Positions 7,007 through 15,575 of a stretch of DNA of 64,000 bases are shown here, piece by piece. Origin of the DNA: an uncultured Collinsella sp. Its GTDB lineage: Bacteria > Actinomycetota > Coriobacteriia > Coriobacteriales > Coriobacteriaceae. Position 1 is the first letter of the stretch. Each line of letters opens with the position of its first letter. The notes under the pieces were generated by a model. That model was not told the DNA's origin. It saw only the letters and a program-made list of their open reading frames with translations, and did not search any database. The translations under genes were made by a program, and so were the position numbers. The stretch covers positions 3,024-67,023 of the forward strand of contig CALAMG010000018.1 of NCBI GenBank assembly GCA_937925715.1. The letters run 5' to 3'.

Positions 7007-8686
7007 ATGAACGAGATCAAGTGCCCGCATTGTGGCGAAGTTTTTAAGGTCGATGCGTCTGGCTATGCGGATATCGTCAAGCAAGTGCGCGATGCCGAGT
7101 TCTCGCACGACCTGGACGAGCGCGTGAAGGCGGTCCAGCGCGAGGGCGAGCAGGCGCTGGAGCTTGAGCGCTCGCGTTCGACGGCTGCTTTGCAGGAGGC
7201 AGAGTCTCAGCGCAACGCTCAGCTCGTTGAGCAGAAGAACGCTGCGGCTCAACAGCTGGCACAAGAGGTCGCCAAGCGCGATACCGAGCTTGCCGAGTTG
7301 CGCGCCAAGCTCGAGGGCGCTGCCGCAGAGCGCGAGAGCGCAAGTCAGCGTGCGGCGGTTGAGGCCCGAGCCAATGCTCAGAAGGAGAACGCCGAGCTCC
7401 AGCGTGAGATCGACAATTTGCGTGCGCAGCTGGGACGCAAGGATGATGAAGCCAAGCTTGCCGAGTCGGCGGCGCGCAACGCTGCTCAAAACGATTTAGC
7501 CGTGCGTGATGCCCAGATTGCCGAGCTGCAGGCCAAGCTTGCCGCGGCAGACAAGGCTCAGGAGATGGCGCTTGCCGCTGCTGCTGCCGAGTCGCAGCGC
7601 GAGCTCGATGCCGCTCGTAGCGAGGCCGAGGGCCTTCGTGCACAGCTTCGTGAGCAAGAACTTTCTGCAAAAATGGAGCTGTCGAAGGCGGTCGCCGCGG
7701 CGGAGCGAGAGCGCGATGAGGCGCGTGCCAAACTGACGAGCGAGCTGGCGGTGCGCGATTCTCGCGAGGAGCAGGCCAAGGCGGCGCACGAGCTCGAGCT
7801 TGCGCAGGCTAAGCGCGCGAGCGATGACCTGATTCGCTACAAGGATGAAGAGATTGAGCGCCTTAAGGATATGAAGGTCCGCCTGTCCACCAAGATGGTG
7901 GGCGAGTCGCTCGAGCAGCACTGCGAGACCGAGTTTAACCGTCTGCGCATGACGGCGTTTCCTAACGCGTACTTCGAGAAGGATAACGATGCGTCCGAGG
8001 GCACCAAGGGCGACTTTATCTTCCGCGAGTGCGACGCGAGCGGCAACGAGGCCATTTCGATTATGTTCGAGATGAAAAACGAGAACGACGAGACCGCGAC
8101 CAAACATAAAAACGAGGACTTCTTTAAGAAACTCGATCACGATCGTCGCCAAAAGGGCTGTGAGTACGCGGTGCTCTGCACGCTGCTCGAGCCCGAGAGC
8201 GAGCTCTATAACGCTGGCATCGTGGACGTGAGCTATCGCTACGAGAAGATGTACGTGATCCGTCCGCAGTTTTTCATTCCCATGATTACACTGCTGCGCA
8301 ACGCCGCCATGGGTTCGCTGCGCTATAAGCAGGAGCTAGCGGAGTACAAGCAGCAGAATATCGACGTCACGAACTTCGAAGCCAAGATGGAGAAGTTTAA
8401 GGATGGCTTCTCGCGCAACTACAATCTGGCGAGCAAGCAATTCGAGTCGGCAATCAAGGAGATCGATGCTGCCATTAAGCAGCTCGAGAAGACCAAAGAC
8501 GACTTGCGCCGCAGCACCGAGAACCTGCGCCTTGCTCACAACAAGGCCGACGATCTTACCATCCGTAAGCTCACGTGGGGCAACAAGACCATGAAGGCGG
8601 CGTTTGACGAGGCGCGCGGGGCTGCGCCAGAGACAAACGATGAGCCAGCCGAGGCGGATTCGTATGAGGTCGAGGATGCTGAGTAA
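7007..8686 (+). CDS. DUF2130 coiled-coil protein with N-terminal CxxC
   Basis: A 559-residue protein preceded by GAGGAG. The N-terminus has one CPHCGEVF motif (Cys6, Cys9), like a half zinc ribbon. Residues about 25-300 are an Ala/Glu/Arg-rich coiled coil. From about residue 300 the DUF2130 domain follows: MVGESLEQHCETEFN, then KGDFIFRE and ISIMFEMKNEND, which resembles a PD-(D/E)XK nuclease core (D-x-n-E-x-K). A second coiled coil and an acidic tail end it. The family is widespread and uncharacterised; the nuclease-like core and coiled coil suggest a DNA-associated structural or processing protein. A strong hairpin separates it from the convergent helicase gene. Confidence 0.88.
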   Translation: MNEIKCPHCGEVFKVDASGYADIVKQVRDAEFSHDLDERVKAVQREGEQALELERSRSTAALQEAESQRNAQLVEQKNAAAQQLAQEVAKRDTELAELRAKLEGAAAERESASQRAAVEARANAQKENAELQREIDNLRAQLGRKDDEAKLAESAARNAAQNDLAVRDAQIAELQAKLAAADKAQEMALAAAAAESQRELDAARSEAEGLRAQLREQELSAKMELSKAVAAAERERDEARAKLTSELAVRDSREEQAKAAHELELAQAKRASDDLIRYKDEEIERLKDMKVRLSTKMVGESLEQHCETEFNRLRMTAFPNAYFEKDNDASEGTKGDFIFRECDASGNEAISIMFEMKNENDETATKHKNEDFFKKLDHDRRQKGCEYAVLCTLLEPESELYNAGIVDVSYRYEKMYVIRPQFFIPMITLLRNAAMGSLRYKQELAEYKQQNIDVTNFEAKMEKFKDGFSRNYNLASKQFESAIKEIDAAIKQLEKTKDDLRRSTENLRLAHNKADDLTIRKLTWGNKTMKAAFDEARGAAPETNDEPAEADSYEVEDAE

Positions 8687-8707
8687 GGCATAGCATATAG
8701 TGCAAAA

Positions 8708-8741
8708 GCGGGGCCGCTGGCGATGTTGCCAGCGGCCCCGC
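8708..8741. terminator. Bidirectional terminator between convergent genes
   Basis: A perfect 14-bp stem, GCGGGGCCGCTGGC and its complement, with a six-base loop. It is followed by TTCGTTT on the plus strand and by TTTTGC on the minus strand, so it can stop both the DUF2130 and the helicase transcripts. Confidence 0.85.
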
Positions 8742-8765
8742 TTCGTTTCGTTCCATTGCGCCCGG

Positions 8766-11447
8766 CTAGTCTTCGAGCAGGTCCTCGATAAAGCCGACAC
8801 GGTAGTTTTTGAAGATGACCTCGCCGCCGTCCTGCGTGGCGTCCAGATCGACATCGCCCATGATGCCAAAGTCGTGGTCGCCATCCTCGTCGGCAAAAAT
8901 CTGGTGCACGTGCCACACGTGATCGGTCTTCTCGTCGCTCTCGTCGATGGAAAACATCGCGGCGCTGCGGGCATTTCCGTCGGTGAGGATTTCCTCGTGC
9001 TGCTCATGGTAAGCGTCGAGTGCTTTTTGCCAGCGGATCTCGCTCATGCCCCAGTCATCGTCGAGCTCGCCCAGATCGCGAGCGTGCTCGCGGGCGGCAA
9101 GGGTCACGCGGCGGAAGAGCGCGTTGCGCACCAACAGCGTGCAGCCGCGACGGTCCGCAACGACCTCGTCGATGCCCTGCGGCGGTGTGACGTCGAGTGC
9201 AGCGGGGTTGCCGGCGTTCTCCCACTCGTCCACCAGGCTCGAGTCGACCGAGCGCACCACAAAGCCGAGCCACGAGATAATATCGCGCAGGCGCTCGTCG
9301 CGCTTTTCGATGGGCACGGTACGGTCGAGAGAACGGTAGGCCTCTGCCAGGTAGCGTAGCAAAATGCCTTCGGAGCGGGCGATGCCGAGCTTTTGGATAT
9401 AGCCCTTAAAGTCGCTCGCGCTCTCCAGCATGTCGCGCAGGACGCTCTTGGGCGAGAGCTGATAGTCGTTGGCCCAGGGTACTTCCTGGCAGTACTTGTC
9501 AAAAGCGGCATCGAGCAAATCCTCGAGCGGCTTTTCGTAGGTGACATCCTGGATGCGCTCCAGGCGTTCCTCATATTCGACGCCGTCAGCCTTCATTTCG
9601 GCCATCGCGCGGTCGCGCGCGGCGCGCTCCTGTGCACGCAGCACCTGCTTGGGGTCCTCGAGCGTAGCCTCGACCATCGAGATGAGGTCCATGGTATAGG
9701 TCTCACTCTCGGGGTCGAGCAGCTCCAGGGCGGCAAGCAAAAACGGCGAGAGCGGCTGATCGAGCGCAAAGTCCTCGGGCAGGTCGACCGTCAGCGCGTA
9801 GTCGATGTCCGGCGCGGCGTCAGCCGGAGCGTCGGGCGCGGGCGGCACCTCGGTGCGCACGACGACGCCGGAGTCGATGAGCGTGGCGAAGATCTCGTCG
9901 GCACGAACCTCGAGCTTTGCCTTTTCCTCGGGCGTTTGCAGGCTTGTCTCGATGAGGTCGTGCACGCGGGCGCGAGCGTCGCCGCCCTGCTCGACCACGC
10001 TAATCACCATGGAGTGCGTGATACGCAGGCGCGGCTTGAGCGTTTCGGGCTGCGTCTCGATCAGACGCTCAAAGGTCTGCTTGTTCCAGGTGACAAAGCC
10101 CTCGGGGGCCTTTTTCTTTTTAATCTTGCGGAGCTTCTTGGGGTCGTCGCCCGCCTTGGCCATGAGCTTGGCGTTCTCGATCTCGTGCTCGGGTGCCTCG
10201 GCAATCACCATGCCCTCGGTATCGAAGCCCGAGCGGCCGGCGCGACCGGCGATCTGATGGAACTCACGGGCGCGCAGGCGACGCATCTTGTAGCCATCGA
10301 ACTTGGTGAGCGCGGTGAGCACCACGGTATGGATGGGTACGTTGATGCCGACGCCGAGTGTGTCGGTGCCGCAAATGACGGGCAGTAGGCCCTGCTGCGC
10401 CAAGCGCTCGACCAGCAGACGATAGCGCGGCAGCATACCGGCGTGGTGCACGCCGACGCCACATCCGAGCAGGCGCTTGAGAATCTTGCCAAAAGCCGTG
10501 GAGAAGCTCGTGCCTTTGGCGGCTTCCTTAATAGCCTCGCGCTGTTCCTTGCTGGCGATGCCAAAATTGGCGAGCGACTGCGCCGTCGCAAGTGCGGCGT
10601 CCTGGCTAAAGTGCACGATATAGAGCGGGGCCTCGCCGCGACGCATCGCGAGCTCTACCGTGCCCTCGAGCGAGGTCGTCACGTAGTCGTAGCTCAGCGG
10701 CACGGGGCGTGGGGCATCGACGACTAAGTCGCAGGTAGCGCCGGTGTGTTCCTCGAGCGAGGCGGCGATCGCGGTGACATCGCCGAGCGTGGCACTCATG
10801 AGCATGAATTGCGTGTGAGGCAGGGTGAGCAGCGGCACCTGCCAGGCCCAACCGCGATCGGGGTCGGCAAAGTAGTGGAACTCGTCCATGGCGACGCAGC
10901 CAACATCGGCATCTTCGCCCTCGCGCAGTGCGTCGTTGGCAAGGATCTCTGCCGTGCAGCAAATGACGGGCGCCTTGGTGTTGATGTGCGTGTCGCCGGT
11001 GATCATACCGACGTTATCGCGGCCGAGCACCTGTACCAGATCGAAAAACTTCTCACTGACCAGAGCCTTGATAGGAGCCGTATAGTAGCAGCGCTTGCCC
11101 TGCGCCATGCCCATAAAGAGCATGCCCAGCGCGACAAGCGACTTGCCCGATCCGGTCGGTGTGCCTAAGATGACGTGATCGCCGGCAGCGAGGTCCATGA
11201 GGGCCTCTTCTTGGTGATCCCACAGTTCAATGCCACGGTCGCTCGTCCATTCAAAGAAGCGTTCGAAGGCCTGATCAGGCGTGAGCCATGGTTCGGGCTC
11301 GCCGCCGTCCTCGGGCTCCCACCAGGTGGGGGAGAGCGCACCGAGCGAGCCGAACTCGGCTTCGGTTCCCGTGCCGCCCGAGAATGAGCTGGCGGCCCCG
11401 GCGCCGGAGACGGTGCTGGCAGTGGTGTCTGTTGTGGTCTGTGCCAT
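8766..11447 (-). CDS. Ski2-like DEAD/DEAH-box RNA helicase with DUF3516 C-terminus
   Basis: An 893-residue superfamily 2 helicase. After a Ser/Thr/Gly-rich start, Walker A GTPTGSGKS is at 95-103, the box II variant DEFH at 188-191 and motif III SAT shortly after. The second RecA domain carries VHHAGMLPRYR, GTDTLGVGINVP and HQIAGRAGRSG. The C-terminal half matches DUF3516, the helical region typical of the actinobacterial branch of the Ski2/Mtr4 group. Such proteins are thought to unwind structured RNA for turnover, by analogy with Ski2/Mtr4; this is inference. It is a monocistronic-looking gene with only a weak GAGAAAG site before its ATG. Confidence 0.92.
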   Translation of the reverse strand: MAQTTTDTTASTVSGAGAASSFSGGTGTEAEFGSLGALSPTWWEPEDGGEPEPWLTPDQAFERFFEWTSDRGIELWDHQEEALMDLAAGDHVILGTPTGSGKSLVALGMLFMGMAQGKRCYYTAPIKALVSEKFFDLVQVLGRDNVGMITGDTHINTKAPVICCTAEILANDALREGEDADVGCVAMDEFHYFADPDRGWAWQVPLLTLPHTQFMLMSATLGDVTAIAASLEEHTGATCDLVVDAPRPVPLSYDYVTTSLEGTVELAMRRGEAPLYIVHFSQDAALATAQSLANFGIASKEQREAIKEAAKGTSFSTAFGKILKRLLGCGVGVHHAGMLPRYRLLVERLAQQGLLPVICGTDTLGVGINVPIHTVVLTALTKFDGYKMRRLRAREFHQIAGRAGRSGFDTEGMVIAEAPEHEIENAKLMAKAGDDPKKLRKIKKKKAPEGFVTWNKQTFERLIETQPETLKPRLRITHSMVISVVEQGGDARARVHDLIETSLQTPEEKAKLEVRADEIFATLIDSGVVVRTEVPPAPDAPADAAPDIDYALTVDLPEDFALDQPLSPFLLAALELLDPESETYTMDLISMVEATLEDPKQVLRAQERAARDRAMAEMKADGVEYEERLERIQDVTYEKPLEDLLDAAFDKYCQEVPWANDYQLSPKSVLRDMLESASDFKGYIQKLGIARSEGILLRYLAEAYRSLDRTVPIEKRDERLRDIISWLGFVVRSVDSSLVDEWENAGNPAALDVTPPQGIDEVVADRRGCTLLVRNALFRRVTLAAREHARDLGELDDDWGMSEIRWQKALDAYHEQHEEILTDGNARSAAMFSIDESDEKTDHVWHVHQIFADEDGDHDFGIMGDVDLDATQDGGEVIFKNYRVGFIEDLLED

Positions 11448-11568
11448 GTGGTTGCTTTCTCTCGCGTTTGTCCGCCAACTATTATGGCGTAGCGTCGCAT
11501 CGATGCGTTCGCAGGCAAGAAAATGCAGGAAATGGGCGTTCTGCCCAGCCGTTTAGTGTAGTCGCTGG

Positions 11569-11691
11569 CTAAGTGAGTAGACTTTTTGCGATATCGCGAG
11601 CACGCGGCTTTTGCGCAAGGGCTCTACCTGCGGTTTTATTATTTGCTATGCGGGTTGTGCTTGGCTATTGCAAAAAAGTCTACTCACTTAG
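11569..11691. repeat. 123-bp inverted-repeat element, copy 3
   Basis: Same length and same terminal CTAAGTGAGTAGACTTTT / AAAAGTCTACTCACTTAG arms as copies 1 and 2. It lies between the divergently placed helicase start and the TrmB stop. The interior differs more from copies 1 and 2 but keeps TTTTGCGCAAGG and the central TACCTGCGG in the same register. No gene ends inside this copy, so read-through stopping is not its only setting. The flanks show no clear target-site duplication. Confidence 0.85.
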
Positions 11692-11756
11692 GTGTGAGGG
11701 CCGTTCGCTGGCGCCTATTTGCGCTTGTTTGCCGACGCTGCGACCATCAGAAGCCC

Positions 11757-12596
11757 CTAGGACTCTTGCGGCAGGCGCTTCTTGCCTTTGCGGGCACGGT
11801 TTCTAAAGTTCTCGACGGCCTCTTCCATGCCTAGAGGTACATAGGTGAGCTCATCGAGGTTTTCGGGCAGGTAGCAGGCAAGGCTCTGCTCCTGCGCGTG
11901 GCCCGCTGCGAGCTGTTCATCGCTGGGCTGCGCTCCAGGTGTGGCGCAAATGCCATAGACGGCGGCGCCCATCTCGCGCGTGCGGCGCTCGTACTCGGTC
12001 TCGGGATGCTCGGGATGGTCGCGGCGGACGTTGTCGCTTACCCAAAGCGTGTCGTAGCCGGCCGCGGTAAACTGCCCTAGGGCGTAGTCGCGCAATGGCT
12101 TGCTGTCGGTGCGCAGCGTGACGGTGGCGCCGGCTGCAAGGAGCGGGCGGTAGAGCATCAGATGATCGACATGGACGAGTCGTTTTTTGGCGTACTTGGC
12201 CTTGGGCTGCGGCGTGGGAAAGTTGATGGTGATGGCATCGAGCTCGCCTGTGTCAAACAGCTGCGGCAGCGATGCGGCGCCTCGGGGCAGGACGAGTGCG
12301 TTGGTCAGTTCCTGCTCGCAGATTTTCTGCGCGGCATAGGCGATGCAGATGGGCTCCTGGTCCATGCCGATAAAGAGGGTGTCGGGCTCGCGGTGGGCGC
12401 GCTCGACCAGATAGGTTCCCTTGCCACAGCCAAGATCCAGGTGAAGGTGTTCGAAGGGCTTGCTGCCAGCTGGCGCGCAAGCCTCGCGCCAATCTCCGGC
12501 ATAAGCCTCGGGGTTCGTCTCGATCGTATCGGTGTAGCGCTCCAGGCGCTCCTCGAGCACAAAGTTCTTAGGCGTGCGAACGTGGACGGCTCCCAT
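11757..12596 (-). CDS. trmB: tRNA (guanine-N7-)-methyltransferase TrmB
   Basis: A 279-residue SAM-dependent enzyme that methylates G46 in the variable loop of tRNAs. The SAM site reads LHLDLGCGKGTYLVERA, with FIGMDQEP next. The family's substrate motif, usually NFPDPWPK, is here NFPTPQPKAKYAKKRL, so the Asp and Trp are replaced; the following strand TLRTDSKPLRDYA is typical. A C-terminal extension (residues about 240-279) is rich in Arg and Lys. AAGGAG sits close before the ATG. The altered NFPDPW motif hints at a divergent Coriobacteria branch; the call remains likely because of the overall order of motifs. Confidence 0.82.
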   Translation of the reverse strand: MGAVHVRTPKNFVLEERLERYTDTIETNPEAYAGDWREACAPAGSKPFEHLHLDLGCGKGTYLVERAHREPDTLFIGMDQEPICIAYAAQKICEQELTNALVLPRGAASLPQLFDTGELDAITINFPTPQPKAKYAKKRLVHVDHLMLYRPLLAAGATVTLRTDSKPLRDYALGQFTAAGYDTLWVSDNVRRDHPEHPETEYERRTREMGAAVYGICATPGAQPSDEQLAAGHAQEQSLACYLPENLDELTYVPLGMEEAVENFRNRARKGKKRLPQES

Positions 12597-12715
12597 GAGG
12601 CTCCTTGGTCATAAGTATGGAACGCATAGCTGCGCGTTCCGTCAATGGGTTGAAAAAAGGGTGGGCATAGTTTGTCCGAAAGACGCGGTGCGGCTCGACG
12701 GCGAGTCGTCGGTGC

Positions 12716-13588
12716 CTACAGGCGCTTGAGGATCACATAGCGGTTGAGCTCGCCGCTGCGACCGTCGGCATGGAAGCGCTCAAGCTCGCGCACGGGGACC
12801 TCGCCGCTCTTGTAGAACGTACGGACGCCGCGCACCAAGTCGGTGATCTGCTGATCGTCAAAGTGGTGGCAATAGCGGTAGGCATGGCGGTCGTTTTGCC
12901 AGCCAATGAGGTGGTCTCCGGCTTCAAACTGCGCGGAATCGTAGCCCTCAAACGGCGGGGTGAGCTCGGCGCGGGCCTCGGCGCGAACGGCCTTGCGCGC
13001 CATGCGCTCGTCGTTCATAAACTCCCAAAAGCTGATGGCGATGATGCCGCCTGGGCGCGTCTGGCGCACCAGGGCGTCGAGCACGCGTACGCGGTACTCG
13101 CATGACGGCACATGGTGCATAAAGCCAAAGCAGACCGAGATGTCGGCGAGCGGGGCGTCGAAAAGCACGTCGGGTGTCTCGGCGGGGTTGAGCTTCATGA
13201 GGGCGTCGAGCACATCGAGTTCCTGGAAGTGCAGGTTGGGAATGCGAAGGGCGTGGCCGCGCGCATCGATAGCCAAATCCTGGCACGAGTCGACGCCGTA
13301 GAATTCAAACGGGCAGCTGGCATCCGCCGAGGGGCTCGTGCCATCTATGCCTTTGGCGGCAAGCGTGCCACCGGCGGCAAAGTTCTCGAATCGCATATTG
13401 CCGCAGGCAAGATCGAAGACGCGGACGGGATGCTCGATCGTGGCGACGTCGAGCTGCTCGAGCGCGATATCCATGGTGCGTACCCAGCCGGGCCACGGGG
13501 CCTGGCGCGTATCGGAAAAGGAGGCGGAGTGCTCGCGATAGAACGTATTGTTGAGCTGGATGAGCGATGCGGCGAAATCGCGGTTCAC
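12716..13588 (-). CDS. Class I SAM-dependent methyltransferase
   Basis: A 290-residue protein when started at GTG 13588, which has GGAGGGAG nine bases upstream; the open frame continues upstream but without such a site. The N-terminus (FAASLIQLNNTFYREHSASF, then RQAPWPGW) is shared with small Trm9/ALKBH8-like methyltransferases. The SAM site is VRVFDLACGNMRFENF and the post-I acidic residue is in FYGVDSC. VCFGFMHHVPS and GGIIAISFWEF are later methyltransferase motifs. The substrate is not known; the Trm9-like opening suggests tRNA wobble modification, which would fit a neighbourhood rich in tRNA-modifying genes (trmB, elp3), but this is inference. Confidence 0.78.
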   Translation of the reverse strand: MNRDFAASLIQLNNTFYREHSASFSDTRQAPWPGWVRTMDIALEQLDVATIEHPVRVFDLACGNMRFENFAAGGTLAAKGIDGTSPSADASCPFEFYGVDSCQDLAIDARGHALRIPNLHFQELDVLDALMKLNPAETPDVLFDAPLADISVCFGFMHHVPSCEYRVRVLDALVRQTRPGGIIAISFWEFMNDERMARKAVRAEARAELTPPFEGYDSAQFEAGDHLIGWQNDRHAYRYCHHFDDQQITDLVRGVRTFYKSGEVPVRELERFHADGRSGELNRYVILKRL

Positions 13589-13855
13589 GGCGCGGAACTC
13601 CCTCCGTTGGCGGTGTGGAATAAACAGTACGACCATACTACCGTTAACGCCGCAACGGGGACAACCGAGCTGCGGATCAATGCTTTGTTTGGACACATTT
13701 CCGCAGCTCATATGTGCCCGCAACCGCCGGTTGTCAAAAATCTCACTAGAATAGGTGGCATGCTTTTGGCGGTGGCGGATAGATTTTTAACTGTGCAAGG
13801 CGCCTTAAGAACAAAAACGGTCCGGCGGCACGGCTGGCATCACATAGGAGGAACC

Positions 13856-14578
13856 ATGAATGTAGAAACTGCGCAGCGGCTCGCCGACCTTCGCCGCAGC
13901 AAGGGCTTTAGCCAAGAAGGGCTGGCGCGAAAGCTGGGGCTGTCGCGCCAGGCGGTTAGTAAATGGGAGCGTGCGGAGAGCTCGCCCGATACCGAGAACC
14001 TGATCTCGCTCGCCAAGCTCTATGGTGTGAGTCTGGACGAGCTGCTCAATCCGAGCGATGAGATTGAGGACGATATCGAGTTTGAGAACGAGGACCGCGC
14101 TCGTCAGCGCGAGGCCGAGGCGGCAGAGCGCGCCCGCACCCATGAGGCGGCGGCGCGCGCCACCGAGGCGGCAACGCAGGCAAGTGACGCGGCAGCCAAG
14201 GCGGCGCAGGCGGCAAGCTGGAGTGCGCAGGCTGCCAATGCGGCGACGGCTCAGATGACGGGTACCGGTGCGGCTGGTCCGACTCCGGTGAAGGGTCCGT
14301 TCCAGTCATTCCCGTATTGGGCCGTGTGCTGGCTGCTGTTCTTTTTACTGATGTTCCTGTTTGGTGCCGGCCCCTTTGCTGCGCTGATCTTCTTCACGAT
14401 TCCCATCTATCACTGGGTGGCGCGTGCACTCGATGGCGATTGGGCGCGCGGGGATATTCAGGTTGGTCCGGCACCGGTGGCGGTCAGGGCCCAGGGGAAG
14501 GATACTTCTGCGGAACCTGATGCTGACGTGGCTACCGCGGCCACCGCTGAGCCATGTGCCAAAGAAGGTGACGAATGA
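13856..14578 (+). CDS. XRE-family transcriptional regulator with C-terminal membrane segment
   Basis: A 240-residue protein starting at ATG 13856 after AGGAGG. Residues 1-60 are a Cro/C1-type helix-turn-helix (LADLRRSKGFSQEGLARKLG, then SRQAVSKWERAESSPD). An Ala-rich, charged linker of about 75 residues (90-145) may form a coiled coil. Two hydrophobic segments follow (WAVCWLLFFLLMFLFG and the next 20 residues). It overlaps the DUF4097 gene by four bases (ATGA), so the two are translated together. This pairing of a membrane-bound HTH protein with a DUF4097 protein is common in Gram-positive bacteria and is thought to sense envelope stress or antimicrobial peptides. Confidence 0.85.
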   Translation: MNVETAQRLADLRRSKGFSQEGLARKLGLSRQAVSKWERAESSPDTENLISLAKLYGVSLDELLNPSDEIEDDIEFENEDRARQREAEAAERARTHEAAARATEAATQASDAAAKAAQAASWSAQAANAATAQMTGTGAAGPTPVKGPFQSFPYWAVCWLLFFLLMFLFGAGPFAALIFFTIPIYHWVARALDGDWARGDIQVGPAPVAVRAQGKDTSAEPDADVATAATAEPCAKEGDE

Positions 14579-15477
14579 TGAAGCTTTCGCATGAATCCAA
14601 GCTGCGCCTGAGCGTCGGCATCGGAGCGTTTGTACTGATTATCGGGCTTGTTTTTGGCGTTTCGCGGACTTTGATTCATTTTGATGGCCCGTGGGATCTC
14701 GACGATGTTATACCCGGCTTGTCCGGTATGGACGATGTGGTTGATGACGACGATTTTATGAACGATGGCGGTAACTATTCCGCTCGGCCTCAGCAGCTTT
14801 CGTGTACGACCTTTGATGCCGATGAGTTTCGCTACCTCGATTTCGATATCGATGCGGCTACGGTGGACGTCAAGGTTATTGATGGTAACAAGGCTCGCGT
14901 TATCGAGCGGGGACGCGTTGCCAATGGTATGGATGCCTCCAAGGCCGCGACGCAGAACATCGCATCCGTCGAGGACTCGACGCTCAAGGTTTCCCAGTTT
15001 GGAAGTGATGACGGTAAGGCAATCGATCGCTCAGTTACGGTCGAGCTGCCGCGCCGTGTTGCCGAACATCTGAAGGGAGTCAACGCGCACGTGGGCTCGG
15101 GTGATCTGCAGATTGCCGGTGTCACCTGTGATGGTTTCGACCTTTTCCTGGGTGCGGGAGATGTAGAGTTTGCGGGCAGCGTGACTGATTCGCTCAGTGC
15201 TGAGGTCGGTTCGGGCGATGTGACGTTCGAGCTCTACCAGGCCCCCGCGAAGTCGATGGACGTGAGTGTGGGCTCGGGCGATGTGGAGATGATGGTTCCG
15301 AACTCGACGGGCTTTAAGGCGAGCCTTACCTTGGGCAGCGGCGACTTCGAGAGCGATTTCCTTCCGCTTGGCTACGACGGCGAGACCATTTTGAATCTTG
15401 AATTCGATAACGGCGATAAGTCTGCTACGTATCGTTTTGAGGTCGGTTCGGGCGACATGTCATTTGATTCAGAGTGA
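14575..15477 (+). CDS. DUF4097-family membrane-anchored beta-repeat protein
   Basis: A 300-residue protein (ATG 14575 or 14578) overlapping the regulator gene. One N-terminal membrane helix (LSVGIGAFVLIIGLVFGV) is followed by an acidic stretch and a beta-rich extracellular part. The repeated phrase GSGD occurs five times at spacings of about 20-30 residues (AHVGSGDLQ, AEVGSGDVT, VSVGSGDVE, LTLGSGDFE, FEVGSGDMS), the signature of the DUF4097 beta-solenoid. It probably acts as the sensing or inhibitory partner of the upstream HTH protein. A terminator follows. Confidence 0.85.
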   Translation: MMKLSHESKLRLSVGIGAFVLIIGLVFGVSRTLIHFDGPWDLDDVIPGLSGMDDVVDDDDFMNDGGNYSARPQQLSCTTFDADEFRYLDFDIDAATVDVKVIDGNKARVIERGRVANGMDASKAATQNIASVEDSTLKVSQFGSDDGKAIDRSVTVELPRRVAEHLKGVNAHVGSGDLQIAGVTCDGFDLFLGAGDVEFAGSVTDSLSAEVGSGDVTFELYQAPAKSMDVSVGSGDVEMMVPNSTGFKASLTLGSGDFESDFLPLGYDGETILNLEFDNGDKSATYRFEVGSGDMSFDSE

Positions 15478-15525
15478 CGGGCGGTTATCGAAGACTTATA
15501 TACCATAGCTGCGCTGTTTGATGGA

Positions 15526-15559
15526 GGCGCCGGAGCCGTGACGGGCTCCGGCGCCTTTG
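15526..15559 (+). terminator. Terminator after the HTH-DUF4097 pair
   Basis: GGCGCCGGAGCC pairs perfectly with GGCTCCGGCGCC around GTGACG, followed by TTTGCCTTT. Confidence 0.7.
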
Positions 15560-15575
15560 CCTTTACAATGGGGTC

